From Pycnococcus provasolii (taxonomy: Eukaryota; Chlorophyta; Pseudoscourfieldiophyceae; Pseudoscourfieldiales), in contig CP150554.1 of the NCBI GenBank assembly GCA_049487715.1, positions 434,001-498,000 of the forward strand: a stretch of DNA of 64,000 nucleotides, given 5' to 3'. Shown here piece by piece: positions 37,383 through 47,860 of the stretch (position 1 is the first letter of the stretch; each line of letters starts with the position of its first letter). Position numbers and translations under genes: made by a program. The notes under the pieces were generated by a model. That model ran no database searches, had not been told where the DNA came from, and saw only the letters and a list, made by a program, of their open reading frames with translations.

Positions 37383-38864
37383 ATGTTGACAACATCAAGT
37401 GCGATGTCAATGTCCAAACATATGTCTTCCCTACATGGGTGCCTTCCTCTTGCTAGGTATTCTTCTAGTTGTAGGAGTAGTCTTCTACTAACCTATTTGA
37501 GTGGTGGTTTCTCTACACTTACTGGTACACTTACTCCACCACTTTTCAGGCCGACAGTCAGGTCGTCCATTCACTCATCATCACAACGGGAAGACAACAA
37601 CCATGGTGGTGATGATAATGAGTCAGATCAAAGTCACAATGTTGTCACAGCAGTCATGACGTGGGGTAAGTGCCGAAACTCTGGTGTACTCGGTGGAGGA
37701 GCGACCGTAGACGAACCGTTTCCGGTGGAAGTTTTCTCCCTGAGAGATACACTCTCGAAAAAGTCAGAAACAAACAGGAACGGACCCATCGCACTCATGT
37801 CCGGCTTGCACCACATGGCTCTACTGGACGGCGACGGAAACGTGCACACGTGGGGAAAGGGCGCGGGAGGACGACTCGGACACGGCGACGAACTCGAAGG
37901 GTTCGTGCCTGACGCCGTCGTCATGCCGGAAGGCGTCACGCACGTCACACAGGCAAGCCTCGGAGGCCTGCACACCGCCGCAATCGTACGACACGAAAGC
38001 CCTGACACGCCTGACGCACTGCTCACGTTCGGCCACGGAGGGTTTGGCCAGCTTGGACTCGGCGACACGACGCCGCGCTTCGAGCCCACACAAGTTACCG
38101 GTCTGCCCACGCCACCCGCGCGCGTCAGCTGTGGCGGCGCGCACACGGTCGTTGCACTCACGGACGGACGCCTGGTTGCCTTTGGTCGCGACGAGGGAGA
38201 CGGTCGGCTCGGCAGTCCAGAAGTGAGCACGAACAGCGCGGGGGACGACTTTGCGATTGGCAGCGCCGTGCCTGTTGAGGTGACCGGATTCTCGTCGAAG
38301 GCAAACAATGCCGTCGACGGCATTGCATCTTTGAGCTGTGGGGGCTTCCACACGCTCTGCGCTGACGGCTCCGGCGCCGTGTGGAGCTGGGGTGGTTCTG
38401 CGAACGGCGAGTGTGGACGAGGCCGCGGCATCGGCGGCCCGGTGCCCGCACGCGTGGAAGGTATCGACGAAGCTGTTGTTGAGGTTGCTGCGGGCGGGTT
38501 TCACTCCGCCGCGTTGACTGCTGACGGGCGCGTTTACGTTTGGGGGTGGGGTGAGCAAGGACAGCTCGGCCTCGATGCGGAGCAGCTCGGCGGCTTACGA
38601 GGCACTTGGCACCCTCAGCTGGTTCGCGACCTGGAAGGTGAGCGCGTCGTGCATGTGGCGTGCGGGCCGCTGCAGACGTTTCTCATCACCGAATCAGGAC
38701 GCCTGCTGTCGGCTGGCTTCAACGAACACTACCAGCTTGGCAACCCATCGCGGCCGTCCTCCGCACGTACATTCGACGAAGTGCTGCTGCCTACGGGCTC
38801 AAAGTGCCTGGCAGTTGCACCAGGAAGCGCGCACGCGGGCGCCATTGTACGAATTATGGAGTAA
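37383..38864 (+). CDS. RCC1-repeat protein, probably organelle-targeted (RCC1L-like)
   Basis: A 493-residue protein. The first ~70 residues are Ser/Leu/Arg-rich with few acids, suggesting a mitochondrial or plastid presequence. RCC1 beta-propeller repeats follow: MTWGKCRNSGVLGGG, VHTWGKGAGGRLGHGD, LLTFGHGGFGQLGLGD, LVAFGRDEGDGRLGS, VWSWGGSANGECGRG, VYVWGWGEQGQLGLD and LLSAGFNEHYQLGN, each with the typical (C/A)GG.H(T/S).A linker. This gives a seven-bladed propeller. Family members act as GTPase exchange factors or protein scaffolds; the organelle leader suggests an RCC1L/WBSCR16 relation, which is inference. It converges on the CaaX gene with 98 bp between stops. Confidence 0.85.
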   Translation: MLTTSSAMSMSKHMSSLHGCLPLARYSSSCRSSLLLTYLSGGFSTLTGTLTPPLFRPTVRSSIHSSSQREDNNHGGDDNESDQSHNVVTAVMTWGKCRNSGVLGGGATVDEPFPVEVFSLRDTLSKKSETNRNGPIALMSGLHHMALLDGDGNVHTWGKGAGGRLGHGDELEGFVPDAVVMPEGVTHVTQASLGGLHTAAIVRHESPDTPDALLTFGHGGFGQLGLGDTTPRFEPTQVTGLPTPPARVSCGGAHTVVALTDGRLVAFGRDEGDGRLGSPEVSTNSAGDDFAIGSAVPVEVTGFSSKANNAVDGIASLSCGGFHTLCADGSGAVWSWGGSANGECGRGRGIGGPVPARVEGIDEAVVEVAAGGFHSAALTADGRVYVWGWGEQGQLGLDAEQLGGLRGTWHPQLVRDLEGERVVHVACGPLQTFLITESGRLLSAGFNEHYQLGNPSRPSSARTFDEVLLPTGSKCLAVAPGSAHAGAIVRIME

Positions 38865-38962
38865 ACTGTGTGTGTACCTGTACCATAAAAACCTTGCGAG
38901 GAAAAAAAGGAAAAAGAGCTAAATGGTTAACTCCTAGAACTAGCTATACGTTAAGCGAAGTC

Positions 38963-39172
38963 TCATGCAATCACGCAGCATGACGGCTTCTCCTCAAACT
39001 CGACGTCGTCGTCGTCATCCGTGTCACTTAGCTCGAACTCGAGCACCTGCGTGAGGTCTTTGCCGTTCGCATCGTTCCATGTGATCTGACGTCCCCCCCT
39101 CCCTTTTGGTGTGCGCTTTAGTGCGCTCTTCATAGAGCCACTGCTTGTTCTTGCCAGCTCCTCCTGTGCCAT
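38963..39172 (-). CDS. Small acidic CaaX-box protein
   Basis: A 69-residue protein from the ATG at 39172. The conserved core SALKRTPKGRGGRQITWNDA, GKDLTQVLEFEL is followed by an Asp/Glu tract and the C-terminus CCVIA, a CaaX box (C-V-I-A) predicted to be farnesylated. Plants have small proteins with the same core and a terminal CaaX motif; their function is unknown to me. The frame is open further upstream to a TATAG that could be a 3' splice site, so an additional 5' exon is possible. Confidence 0.65.
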   Translation of the reverse strand: MAQEELARTSSGSMKSALKRTPKGRGGRQITWNDANGKDLTQVLEFELSDTDDDDDVEFEEKPSCCVIA

Positions 39173-40711
39173 ACCACTCGCGTGCGACGGCGAAGCGATC
39201 GTCGTCGCCGGGCTCACGAGCGCCGGATTCTCCTTCCACTATAGGCTGCTCCTGCCACCAGATCCGCTCGCCCCTGAAGTAGAGGCAGCCACCAACGCGA
39301 GAGGCGCAGGAACGAGAGAAGACGCGGACGTGATCTTCGTCTGCAAGCGCGCTTGGCAAAGTCCAGAGACTCAAAAGCAACGACCGCCACTGAGCTCACT
39401 TAAGGTTTGCCGCAGATATACCACAGTCGTCGCCGATATCTACACGGTTATCAGCGGGTTCGTTCTATGCCGTCACCACTTAAGGCGGATCGTTTTCGTC
39501 AGAAACGCGGAACGCAACCTTATCGGCACCTTATCGCACACCGCGACGAGGTTCGAGGACGACGTTTGCAAGTTGTATACAGCAGTTCTGTAGCTGGCCG
39601 TTTAGAACCTCACGAACCGGTGCAGCAGGGATACAGTAGGGACTGTGTGGTCACGGCGAGCGACACACTTATTATTAAGAACACCACCACGGCCACGACC
39701 ACGGCACGACACTATATAACACAATACGTGCGACCACTACCTACAGCACTATGCCCTATGACCTTAAGTTTACCGTTGTAAGGCTAATAACACACGACAC
39801 TATCGAGTCGAGTCGAGATGATGGACAAATTCTCGGAACGGAATCTCTCTCCTTTGATGGCCGGCGTACAGTATGGAGCTCCGGAGTCTTACGAGAGTAC
39901 GGCCCTTGAGAAGGAGGCTCTGGGAACGTCGCTACCTTTACAGTACCCTATTCCTTCGTGTGAACTCTGAAGCTCCTGACGTCTTTTGACGAGAGCCTCG
40001 AAGGGATAGACTACTTAAGGTTAGTTCTTATCGAAGAAGAAATGCCAACCGTCTATTGATGTCTTCTTCGTAGTACTATTGTATTCTTTTACCGGGTACC
40101 GGCACCTCGTATGTAGTTCTAGGCGGTCACTTCTAAGGCTGTAAGGCTTAGCTTCTGTACAGTACAGTAGAGGTCTTCTGTAGTTGGTACATACAGTATA
40201 TCGCCAATCTCACGTCTGTGTTGATGAACACTTTTCGGCCACGTTCTGCTTGGTCTACAGTAAAACGTTTTTACTGAAAACTACGATAATGACACGATGC
40301 CAAACGAGGTTTTGCCCACCTTGTATTTACGTTATGTAGCTCGGCGTTCGCCTTCGCCTTGTTCCCGAAATTTTCCTCCCATGCATCTTCATCCGCATCC
40401 GGTTGAATGTTGGGATCCCACATCGAGGCGCGTCGGCCGTTAACGATTTGAAGATTCGGGGATGGATGGGTGTGTTGCTGCTCAAGTTGTTGAATACTGT
40501 GCAACAAAGCTTCTTCGTGCGACCGTGTACCCTACACCTGTGTTGGTTCCCAATACTGTAGAACAACGACAGACTATCCCTGTACTGTTGTACTAGTACT
40601 ACATAAATTTTGTGAATAGTCTAGGTACTGAAAAGGCGGGTCAGCATCTGGCATTACAAACAAACACCGAAAAAAACAGCCGGAATTTCATTTTTGTGAT
40701 CCAGGCTTATT
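39173..40711. other. Long intergenic region, promoter side of the CaaX gene and 3' flank of SPT5
   Basis: 1.5 kb without a convincing gene. It is unusually rich in TACAGTA/TACTGTA (for example 39633, 39863, 39940, 40158-40169, 40190, 40255 and 40550 areas). A short minus-strand ORF at 40271-40507, containing MWDPNIQPDADEDAWEENFG, is the only coding-like stretch and lacks family support. Confidence 0.5.
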
Positions 40712-43700
40712 TTAGTCTTCGCGAATTTTGCCGAGGTTCGCCAACTCGACAATCTTTATCTCCGGGTTGTCGTCAAGCTTCACGATGCCATCAGACTCGT
40801 CCGCGACGCCCACCAGCTTGCCCTTCATGTTCCTGAACTCGCCGCGGATCACCAAAAGCCTATCGTGCTTCACCGGCGTCACGGGTGCCACGTCCTCCGT
40901 TGGGATGCTCACGCTCGCGCCGCCACCATCGGGCATTGCCGTGCACGACGCACCCTCCACGCTTAGCACGATACCCTCGCCACCGCTTGGAAGCTTCACG
41001 AGCAAGCCGGGGATCACCGCCACGCCATCTGACCCTCCGCCAGCAGCCATGCCTGGCGTCATCGCACCTCCAACACCGGGCGTGGCAGCCACGGTGCCCG
41101 GTGCCGGCGTAAATCCTGGCAAGTTAGGCGTGTACCCACCGCCAGGTGTGGCGACGCTTCCACCGTACCCGTCGTCACCCGGCGTGGGCGCAGCGAGGCC
41201 GGGTGTTGATGCATGGGGCGTGTACGATGCAATGTTTGGCGTTGGTGCGGCATGACCACCCGGCGTTGGCGCCGAGTGCATGTCGCGCTCAGGCTCCGCC
41301 TGCTGCCAAGCAGGTATGTGAGCGGGCGTCGCGATATTCCATGCGTCGTGGTCTCGCGCAGGCGTGAATGGCGCATGCCCTGGAGTCTGCGGCATGCCGC
41401 CAAATCCGCCGTAAGCTGGCGTCTGCGGCATCCCGCCGTACGCGGGCGTCCGCGGAGGATACTGAAATCCTCCTCCGTAACCCGGATTGTGCTGCATCGG
41501 CTGTGCCATGGTTGGCATCATCTGCGCTCCTTCCACGTCCTCCCGCTTCACAGTGACCGTGCGACACAGTGCCTCAAGCTCGATTCGAACGATGCTGTCC
41601 GTCGCATCCACCACCTTGCCTCGATAGCCACGAAATGCGCCACTGCGAATCTTCGTGCGCGTGCCAATCAAGCTATCGTCGCGTCGGCCAAGGTCGCGCC
41701 GGGCGCTGAAACCACCCCCACCTCCTGGTCGCATGCCACCCATTTGAGGCGTAGCACCACTGCCGTAGCCCATCGGAGGCGTGGAACTCGGAAATTGCAT
41801 TCCTGGGCGGCCCGGTGACTGGAGCACGCCGCCAAACCGACTGTTCGGACCAGGGCTCGCGAGCATCTGCGATCGCGAAGGCATGCCACCCATGCCCCCA
41901 TGGGCTGCGCCAAATGGATTTCCACCCGTGGCGACGGCGGAGGACTTTGTGCCCTGCGCGACGCAACTCCGGCTGCGCACACAAATCACGCCGGCGTGCT
42001 CGACGCGGTCGCGGCACAGGATCCAAAAGAAGCCCTTGTGCACGTGCAGCACCGTGCCCGACTTGCCAGTCATCGCGCCCTCCGCGATGCGCACGATGTC
42101 GTCTGCCCTCACGGGCGTCATGTGCTGGTCCATTGCACTTAAGCCGCGCGTGCTATTCTTCCGCTGCCCAGCGAGGTCCGCGAAGCGGAAGTCTCGTACG
42201 TCAGGCTCGTTCGGGGTCCCGCCATTCGTGAGAACTCGGCACGTCTCCGCATCAATCTGGATCACCACTCCCGCGGTTTGTGCGTCAACCATCACGAAGT
42301 CGTGCAGCTTGTATCCGTGGAAAGCCGCGCTCGATGCCATACCCGCAGTTGCCGCGGCTCCTGAAGCCTCGACAAGGTCACGCGTGAACACGCGATACTC
42401 CTCCTTAGACGCGTCAGACCAAACAGATGCGACGCGATTATCCTCCACCGCAAGGATGAGACAGACAGCGCCAGTGTGCGGCCCACGCGTTATGCGCACG
42501 CTGTCTCCCAAATTGAATTGCTTCTCGAGCTGGCGAGCCTCGAACGGCAAAAGCTCCTTGAGTTCTTCATGATTTGGCATCACGAGAACGTTGCCATCCT
42601 CTGCGTACCCGTGCACGACACCCGTGAGCGTCTTCAGGTCGCCATCCACGACGACGACGGCGTCGCCCTTTCGGAAATCCGGCGCCTTGCTCGCCTCCAC
42701 CGCGCCAGCCGCGGCGGCGATGGCAAGTTCGTCCTGCTGAAGGTCACCACCACCTCCACCGCCGCGCCCCGTGCCATCGTCGAAAGTTTCGTCGTCTCCC
42801 GCACCGCTCGTCAGGCCACACTGGTTGAATGTCTGCAGCTCATCGAATAGCGGCTGCACCTTCTCGCTCAGCACGCTTGACATGTTGCACGTCTTGAGCA
42901 GGTATCCGCGTCTGAACTTCATACCGTTGAAGTGCAGCGTTTCGTCCACGCTACCACCCTCAACGACAAGGCCTGTCGCCGCCTCCGCCTCCTCGCGCTT
43001 GAACGGCCGCTGCGCAGGTCGCATCGCAGCCTGCTTCTTTGGCGCGTGCCCACCTGACTGTGCCTTCGCGGCGATGGCGGTGTAGTCCAGGCGCGGTACG
43101 AGCTGGACGGTGATTTGGCCGACCGCCTCATCAATCTCCGCCACCCTCGCAAGGTCGTCCTTGTAGGCTCCCGTGCGCATACGCACCCACTGCCCTGGCC
43201 GGATGGATTCGGAGGCGCGCCTCACCACGGTGACGACTTCCACCATCTCGTCGATGGGAACGAGCCTCACCTTTGACTGGTAGATGAAGTGGAATCCTCG
43301 TGTCGCATCTCTCACGTGGCTCTCCTTCATCGCCTCGACGTAGATGTGCCCCTTGAGTTCGTCGCGCGACGTGACGCTGTAAATCATCAAGGGTGTTCCC
43401 CTGCTGGCGAAGTCGACGCACTTCTGCATGAGCTGGAAAATCACTTCACGCTCCTTGCCAGGCTTGCATTTCACCATCCACAGCTTCGGGTCGTTGACGC
43501 TTGGCAGTAGTCCCTGCTGCTCTGTTGCGTTCAGAGGTCCCGTTTCCTGGTACTCCGTGACGTCCTGCCTTTGGTATCGCTCACGCACGAACCGCTCGAG
43601 CTCCTCGTTGTTCATGCCCTCGTCGCCGAAGGCGTTCTGCTGGCGTAGAGCTGCGTGCATTCTCGGTGCGTCCGCGGCGGCGGCATCCGCCTCGTCCGCC

Positions 43701-44245
43701 TCTCTTGCGATCAGTTCGTCGTCTTCGTCTTCGTCATCTTCCTCCTCGTCGTCGTCGACATCCGCCTCTACTTGGAGGAAGCTTTCGATCCGTCGTCTCT
43801 TTTTCTTTGCTCGTTCCGCCTCCTTGTCTTTCTTCTTATCTGACTTGCTTTTCGACGCTGAAGCTTTTCGCTTCGAGGACCCTGCGACAGGCGCGTCTTC
43901 CTCTTCCTCTTCTTCTTCGTCGTCTTCGTCATCATCGTCGTCGTCGTCGTCGTCACCGCCGCCGCCGGCACCCCCTTCGTCGTCGTCGTCTTCATCGGAA
44001 TCGTCGTCGTCTTCATCGGACGCGAGGTCATCAAGCAAAGCAGCGGTACCTGCCGCCACCTTCCCCTTTCCTTTCCCTCCAAGGGAGGAGGCGGCTTTAG
44101 CGATGCGAGAGGCCATGGCAGCATCCGAGGACGACTTCGATTTCTTCTTCTCCTCCAGCTCCTCCTCCTCAGAGTCTGACGAGTCCAGGCCAAGGTCAGC
44201 AGCAGCCACTCCCACACCAGCAACCTCCTTATCTGAAGAAGCCAT
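40712..44245 (-). CDS. SPT5: Transcription elongation factor SPT5
   Basis: A 1,177-residue protein. A very acidic N-terminus (1-200) includes DDDDDDDDE runs. The NGN domain at about 254-345 (LWMVKCKPGKEREVIFQLMQ, HIYVEAMKESHVRDATRG) binds SPT4. Several KOW domains follow (GQWVRMRTGAYKDDLARV, FRKGDAVVVVDGDLKTLTG, FNLGDSVRITRGPHTGAV, GAMTGKSGTVLHVHKGFFW, TRTKIRSGAFRGYRGKVVD). A C-terminal repeat region has TPAYGG/TPGHAPFTPA motifs, and a last KOW lies at LLVIRGEFRNMKGKLVGV. With SPT4 it forms DSIF, a clamp on RNA polymerase II that controls pausing and processivity. Length and domain order match plant and animal SPT5. The ATG at 44245 (MASSDKEV) is well placed. Confidence 0.97.
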   Translation of the reverse strand: MASSDKEVAGVGVAAADLGLDSSDSEEEELEEKKKSKSSSDAAMASRIAKAASSLGGKGKGKVAAGTAALLDDLASDEDDDDSDEDDDDEGGAGGGGDDDDDDDDDEDDEEEEEEEDAPVAGSSKRKASASKSKSDKKKDKEAERAKKKRRRIESFLQVEADVDDDEEEDDEDEDDELIAREADEADAAAADAPRMHAALRQQNAFGDEGMNNEELERFVRERYQRQDVTEYQETGPLNATEQQGLLPSVNDPKLWMVKCKPGKEREVIFQLMQKCVDFASRGTPLMIYSVTSRDELKGHIYVEAMKESHVRDATRGFHFIYQSKVRLVPIDEMVEVVTVVRRASESIRPGQWVRMRTGAYKDDLARVAEIDEAVGQITVQLVPRLDYTAIAAKAQSGGHAPKKQAAMRPAQRPFKREEAEAATGLVVEGGSVDETLHFNGMKFRRGYLLKTCNMSSVLSEKVQPLFDELQTFNQCGLTSGAGDDETFDDGTGRGGGGGGDLQQDELAIAAAAGAVEASKAPDFRKGDAVVVVDGDLKTLTGVVHGYAEDGNVLVMPNHEELKELLPFEARQLEKQFNLGDSVRITRGPHTGAVCLILAVEDNRVASVWSDASKEEYRVFTRDLVEASGAAATAGMASSAAFHGYKLHDFVMVDAQTAGVVIQIDAETCRVLTNGGTPNEPDVRDFRFADLAGQRKNSTRGLSAMDQHMTPVRADDIVRIAEGAMTGKSGTVLHVHKGFFWILCRDRVEHAGVICVRSRSCVAQGTKSSAVATGGNPFGAAHGGMGGMPSRSQMLASPGPNSRFGGVLQSPGRPGMQFPSSTPPMGYGSGATPQMGGMRPGGGGGFSARRDLGRRDDSLIGTRTKIRSGAFRGYRGKVVDATDSIVRIELEALCRTVTVKREDVEGAQMMPTMAQPMQHNPGYGGGFQYPPRTPAYGGMPQTPAYGGFGGMPQTPGHAPFTPARDHDAWNIATPAHIPAWQQAEPERDMHSAPTPGGHAAPTPNIASYTPHASTPGLAAPTPGDDGYGGSVATPGGGYTPNLPGFTPAPGTVAATPGVGGAMTPGMAAGGGSDGVAVIPGLLVKLPSGGEGIVLSVEGASCTAMPDGGGASVSIPTEDVAPVTPVKHDRLLVIRGEFRNMKGKLVGVADESDGIVKLDDNPEIKIVELANLGKIRED

Positions 44246-44614
44246 CTCTTATCTTCATCATCTTTTCTCCCGAGTAACACGATCGTCCAAAAGTAACACG
44301 AGTCTCAAATGGCGAGGCGGCGACAGAGCTCTCGAGACTTCACCACTGGAGGGAGAATGAAGGGAAGGAGGGGAAAAACAATACGACGAGGGGACCCGGA
44401 GAGGAGGCCAGGAGGGCCCCAGGGTCCCAGAAGAGGGGCCGTGTGCTTTGGTTGGAAAAGAAAACCCCCTCCTCCTCGGTAGAAGTTAGGGTTTGGGGAG
44501 AACCCCGAAAATCATCAAGACCGGCCGGAGGGTCGGAATAATAACCCTATGGCCGTCGCGACAGCTCGCTTTAGGGCGTTGTATTTGGTAGGTACGGTAC
44601 TCTTACTTTTCCAT
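44246..44614. other. Intergenic between SPT5 and ORC4 (promoter of SPT5)
   Basis: 369 bp. It contains ttagggtttggggag near 44487 and otherwise purine-rich sequence. No gene. Confidence 0.5.
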
Positions 44615-46309
44615 CTATGTCTCCTTGAGCCAACGCAGAAGGCTCGCCGGGGCGCGCGCGTGCGCCCGGACGCCGTTCTCGAGCTCCAAGCGAGACACCA
44701 TCACACGTAGGGGAACGTACACGCCGCCTAGCAAGCTCTTGTGAGCGCCTGACCAGAGAGACACGCCACCGCCATGCGATACGCGACTCGGGCCTACGAG
44801 CTCACGGTGGCACAGCGACGCGACAGCGCGAGATAGCGTGCGCCGCGAAAATGAGTCTGCACCACCCGCGGCGGCGCACAGCGCCGCATACTCCTGGCAG
44901 ATGGCGAGGAAATTTGACGTGCCCGTTCCGGCATTCTTCGCGAGCGCGCCTCCGGCACCGCCGATGGCGGCATCATTAGCCTGCTGCGTTGCGCTCAGCA
45001 GCGCGCGAGACTCGAGTCGGAACAGAACCACAAGCACGGCGAGCTCCGCAATGCTGCTTTCAGCAACGCTCGCCTCACGCCCGAATGCTCCCCCAGACAC
45101 CGCGAGACCAACGGCAATGTCCTCCGCGCGAATCGTCGTCGGCGAACCTGCAGAATCAGCCGCCGTCGCACGCGCCTGAACGTTTGCAAGGGTCCCGTGG
45201 CAGGCTGTGGAGAGCACACGAGGCGTCAGGCCGTCTTCGTATGCGCGCACGAGCGCCGCCTTGAGCCGCGGCGATCCGAGCGCGTTGGCAAGAGCATCGT
45301 TCCAGCTGGCGGCAAAGGCGCGCCAATCTGCCGCGGACGGCGGCGGCGGCGACGACGACGTCGACGTAGATGCACCTGCGCCATGATCTCTCGGTAGAAC
45401 GAGTGGCAGCGCGAGCGCCTCCGAGATTGCGTCCGTGGCGGCGTGCAGCTGGTCGGCTGGCACCACCTCCGTGTCGTTCGCACCCACGGCGACGAGGCGG
45501 TGCGAGAATCTGCTTCGCACGCGCTTCTCCATCGACTCCACGACGTCATGCCTCGGAGTGACTCCGACAACCGCAAGGCACGCCTGGTCGCTCTGCATGG
45601 CGTCGAGCAGGTTGTACAGCAGCCCCTGCCTCGACTTGGTGGCGAAGAGGTGGAAGTCGTCGAGCACGAAGATGGACGTTCGCTTGTTTGCGTATTCGTG
45701 TCGCAGCAGCGCGCCAAGCACGCGCGCGCCGTCTCCTCCGGCGGCTGTTGCTTCCTCGCACGCCTCCTCGTCGCAGTCCGCGCCAAGCTGGTTAGCAATT
45801 TCGCGCAGGGCTGTTCCCTCTGCTCCGCCGTGTAGGAGTCCGCTCAACCTGACGACTCTCATTTTCGACGCACCGCACGCCGCGGCGGTTTGTGCGACGG
45901 CGTGTTCGACGGCTTTCGTTTTCCCCGCGCCTTTCGGCCCGACGACAAGCACGCTGTGGTTGTGTCCTTGTTCGACGCATGCGCGCAGCAGCCCAAAGAG
46001 TTGCGTGGCAGGTTGTTCGGCGGTGGGCGCCATGGTGAACGCACCAAAATCGGCTGAAGATGAAGGTGCACCTCCAGAGATGCGATGGAAAAGGACACGA
46101 AGGGCTAACAAAGATGGTGATGATGAAGAAGGCGATGAAGATGAAGGGGGCATGAGACAAGGGCGCGACTTCTTCAAAGGCTCCAAAGGCAGAGAGGCCG
46201 GCATGGATGGGAGAGATCCGCGTGAGCCTGAGAACTCGCCTGCTGCTGCTGCTGAAGACGAAGCTTGAAGGCGCTTGCGACTAGGGGGTTGCGCAGAAGA
46301 CTGCACCAT
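44615..46309 (-). CDS. ORC4: Origin recognition complex subunit 4
   Basis: A 564-residue AAA+ protein. About 95 low-complexity residues precede the ATPase: Walker A GPKGAGKT (124-131), Walker B IFVLDDFHLF (about 213-222), LLYNLLDAMQSDQACLAVVG and the diagnostic MEKRVRSRFSHR. A winged-helix C-terminus ends VMVSRLELENGVR. ORC4 is part of the complex marking replication origins and loading MCM helicases. The linker contains a Ser/Pro-rich insertion (STSTSSSPPPPSAADW). Start at the ATG 46309; a second Met at MAPTAEQ could be an alternative start nearer the ATPase. Confidence 0.92.
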   Translation of the reverse strand: MVQSSAQPPSRKRLQASSSAAAAGEFSGSRGSLPSMPASLPLEPLKKSRPCLMPPSSSSPSSSSPSLLALRVLFHRISGGAPSSSADFGAFTMAPTAEQPATQLFGLLRACVEQGHNHSVLVVGPKGAGKTKAVEHAVAQTAAACGASKMRVVRLSGLLHGGAEGTALREIANQLGADCDEEACEEATAAGGDGARVLGALLRHEYANKRTSIFVLDDFHLFATKSRQGLLYNLLDAMQSDQACLAVVGVTPRHDVVESMEKRVRSRFSHRLVAVGANDTEVVPADQLHAATDAISEALALPLVLPRDHGAGASTSTSSSPPPPSAADWRAFAASWNDALANALGSPRLKAALVRAYEDGLTPRVLSTACHGTLANVQARATAADSAGSPTTIRAEDIAVGLAVSGGAFGREASVAESSIAELAVLVVLFRLESRALLSATQQANDAAIGGAGGALAKNAGTGTSNFLAICQEYAALCAAAGGADSFSRRTLSRAVASLCHRELVGPSRVSHGGGVSLWSGAHKSLLGGVYVPLRVMVSRLELENGVRAHARAPASLLRWLKET

Positions 46310-46576
46310 ATGATAATGCGTGGCGTGATACGATGAAAACGACTACAGTATTATTATTATGATTGATGATGGCGCGAGGGATGAGGCGAGTGATGGGGCG
46401 AGGGATGAAGGGCAGTGATGGGAGGGGGCGGGAAGTGATGGGAGGGGGAGGGAAGAGTTCAACCACCCCGGGGGGGAAACGGGGAAACGGCGGGAAAGGA
46501 AAAAAGGCGTTCGGGAAAGGAAAAGGCGTTCGGGAAAGGGCAAAAGAGTTCGGGGTTGAAATTTTAAGGTATGTTA

Positions 46577-47508
46577 CTACTTTAACAACAAGCTGTCAAA
46601 CAGGTCGTTGGGCAACCCGCCGTCAGCCATAGCGCTCTTCAGAGCCTTCATGCCACCCGGGTCGTGCAGCTCTACAACTACGCCGCGCGCGAAGCAGCGT
46701 GCCTTTGTCAACTCAAGCTCGCCTTCCCATCTCACTCGAATCTGCTTCCAAGAGAGGCGCAGAATTTCCTGCACGTATGCATCGACGTTCTCCTTCGTTC
46801 CCTCAACCACAATCGCACCTGGCCAGCCCACCTTGACGTAGCCGCCGATGTCGAGTTCACGGGCTAGGTCGCTTAGAAACGTGCGCTTGCCCTTGGCGAT
46901 GATGTGATGTGAATGAATCACGCGGTAACTTAACCTTGGCGACGTTTCCGCCTCGCCAGCAGATACGCCCGAGACGCTTGTGACGTGATCGTCGGCGTCG
47001 CGTATTGCGTCCGCCGCCACGTCGTCCGCCACCTCCGCAGCGTACTGAAGCAACTCAAGCAGGTATTCTCCTCCGACGACGGTTCTTGCATGCACCCAGT
47101 CCAACAAGCTGTTGTTCATGGCTGAGACAGCTTCTTCGTCAACGTGCGTGACATTGTCAAACTTCAAGTTCAATGGCATCACTGAGTCTGTGTCCGACGG
47201 ATACGATCCGTCTGTGGGCACTGTGACAAGCAGGTGTGCTTGAGGCCCCAACGTTGGCAGACGTAGACGCACCGCGCAGGATGACCTTCGCGCGACGTGT
47301 GGTGTTATGTGCAGCGTGCGCGAAGAGTTGTCGTGTGAGGAGTCCATCGTACAAACCGTGGAGGTAAGTGCTTGTTGTTCGTCGTCGTCGTCGTTGGCAA
47401 TGCTCCCATCATTAAAATCGCGAGAAGCGCCGTGAGCTCCTCCTCCAAGCGTGACTGATTGAGGACTGGTTGTCTTGAGAGAGAAACAAAGGAGGAGGAG
47501 GAGTCCAT
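46577..47508 (-). CDS. RWDD2-like protein (RWD + DUF1115; 1 probable frameshift)
   Basis: The C-terminal part is DUF1115: YRVIHSHHIIAKGKRTFLSD, GYVKVGWPGAIVVEGTKENV and LSWKQIRVRWEG, as in animal and plant RWDD2. The RWD domain spans two frames. From the ATG at 47508, MDSSSSFVSL leads to QSRLEEELTALLAI, the first RWD helix. After the run at 47414-47417 (TTTT on this strand) the other frame continues FNDGSIANDDDDEQ and RLRLPTLGPQAHLLVTVP. One added T gives 311 codons. RWDD2 function is unclear; RWD domains bind protein partners such as E2 or SUMO-type factors. Confidence 0.82.
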
Positions 47509-47860
47509 CACGATTTCACTCACTCACTCACTCACTCACTCATGCAGAACACTCATGCGCACGCTACGATACCAAACACGGGACCCGTGTTAGGTTGGGA
47601 GGAGAGGGTTCGGGTTAGGGTTTGGAGGAGCGAGCGAGCGAGCTAGCTAGGGTTATTATCGTAGGTGCCCCACCCGGAGCCCCCCCTCCCCCCCAGTTCC
47701 CCCCTTCCCACGAACTATTGGCGTTGGCGGCGGCGGCGGCTATCAGAATCCGACCATTCCCACACCCCCGGGCCCTGGGCCATCCCTCCTTGTTGGTAGT
47801 AGTACTACTGTTCGCAAACAACCCTCGTCTCCTTTCCTTGTCTTGTTGTTCGCAATAGCC
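47509..47860. promoter_or_regulatory. Divergent promoter RWDD2/Cbf5 with telomere-like element
   Basis: 352 bp between divergent genes. A (CACT)n microsatellite (47517-47540) abuts the RWDD2 start. Further on lies ggttcgggttagggtttgg at 47607-47625, then ctagctagggttatt. Confidence 0.55.

Noticed and set aside
39024-39380. 118-residue minus-strand ORF overlapping the CaaX gene
   Set aside because: Overlaps the better-supported CaaX frame and shows no known domain.
40271-40507. Short minus-strand ORF with MWDPNIQPDADEDAWEENFG
   Set aside because: Looks somewhat protein-like but has no family match, start context or splice support; left as part of the intergenic note.
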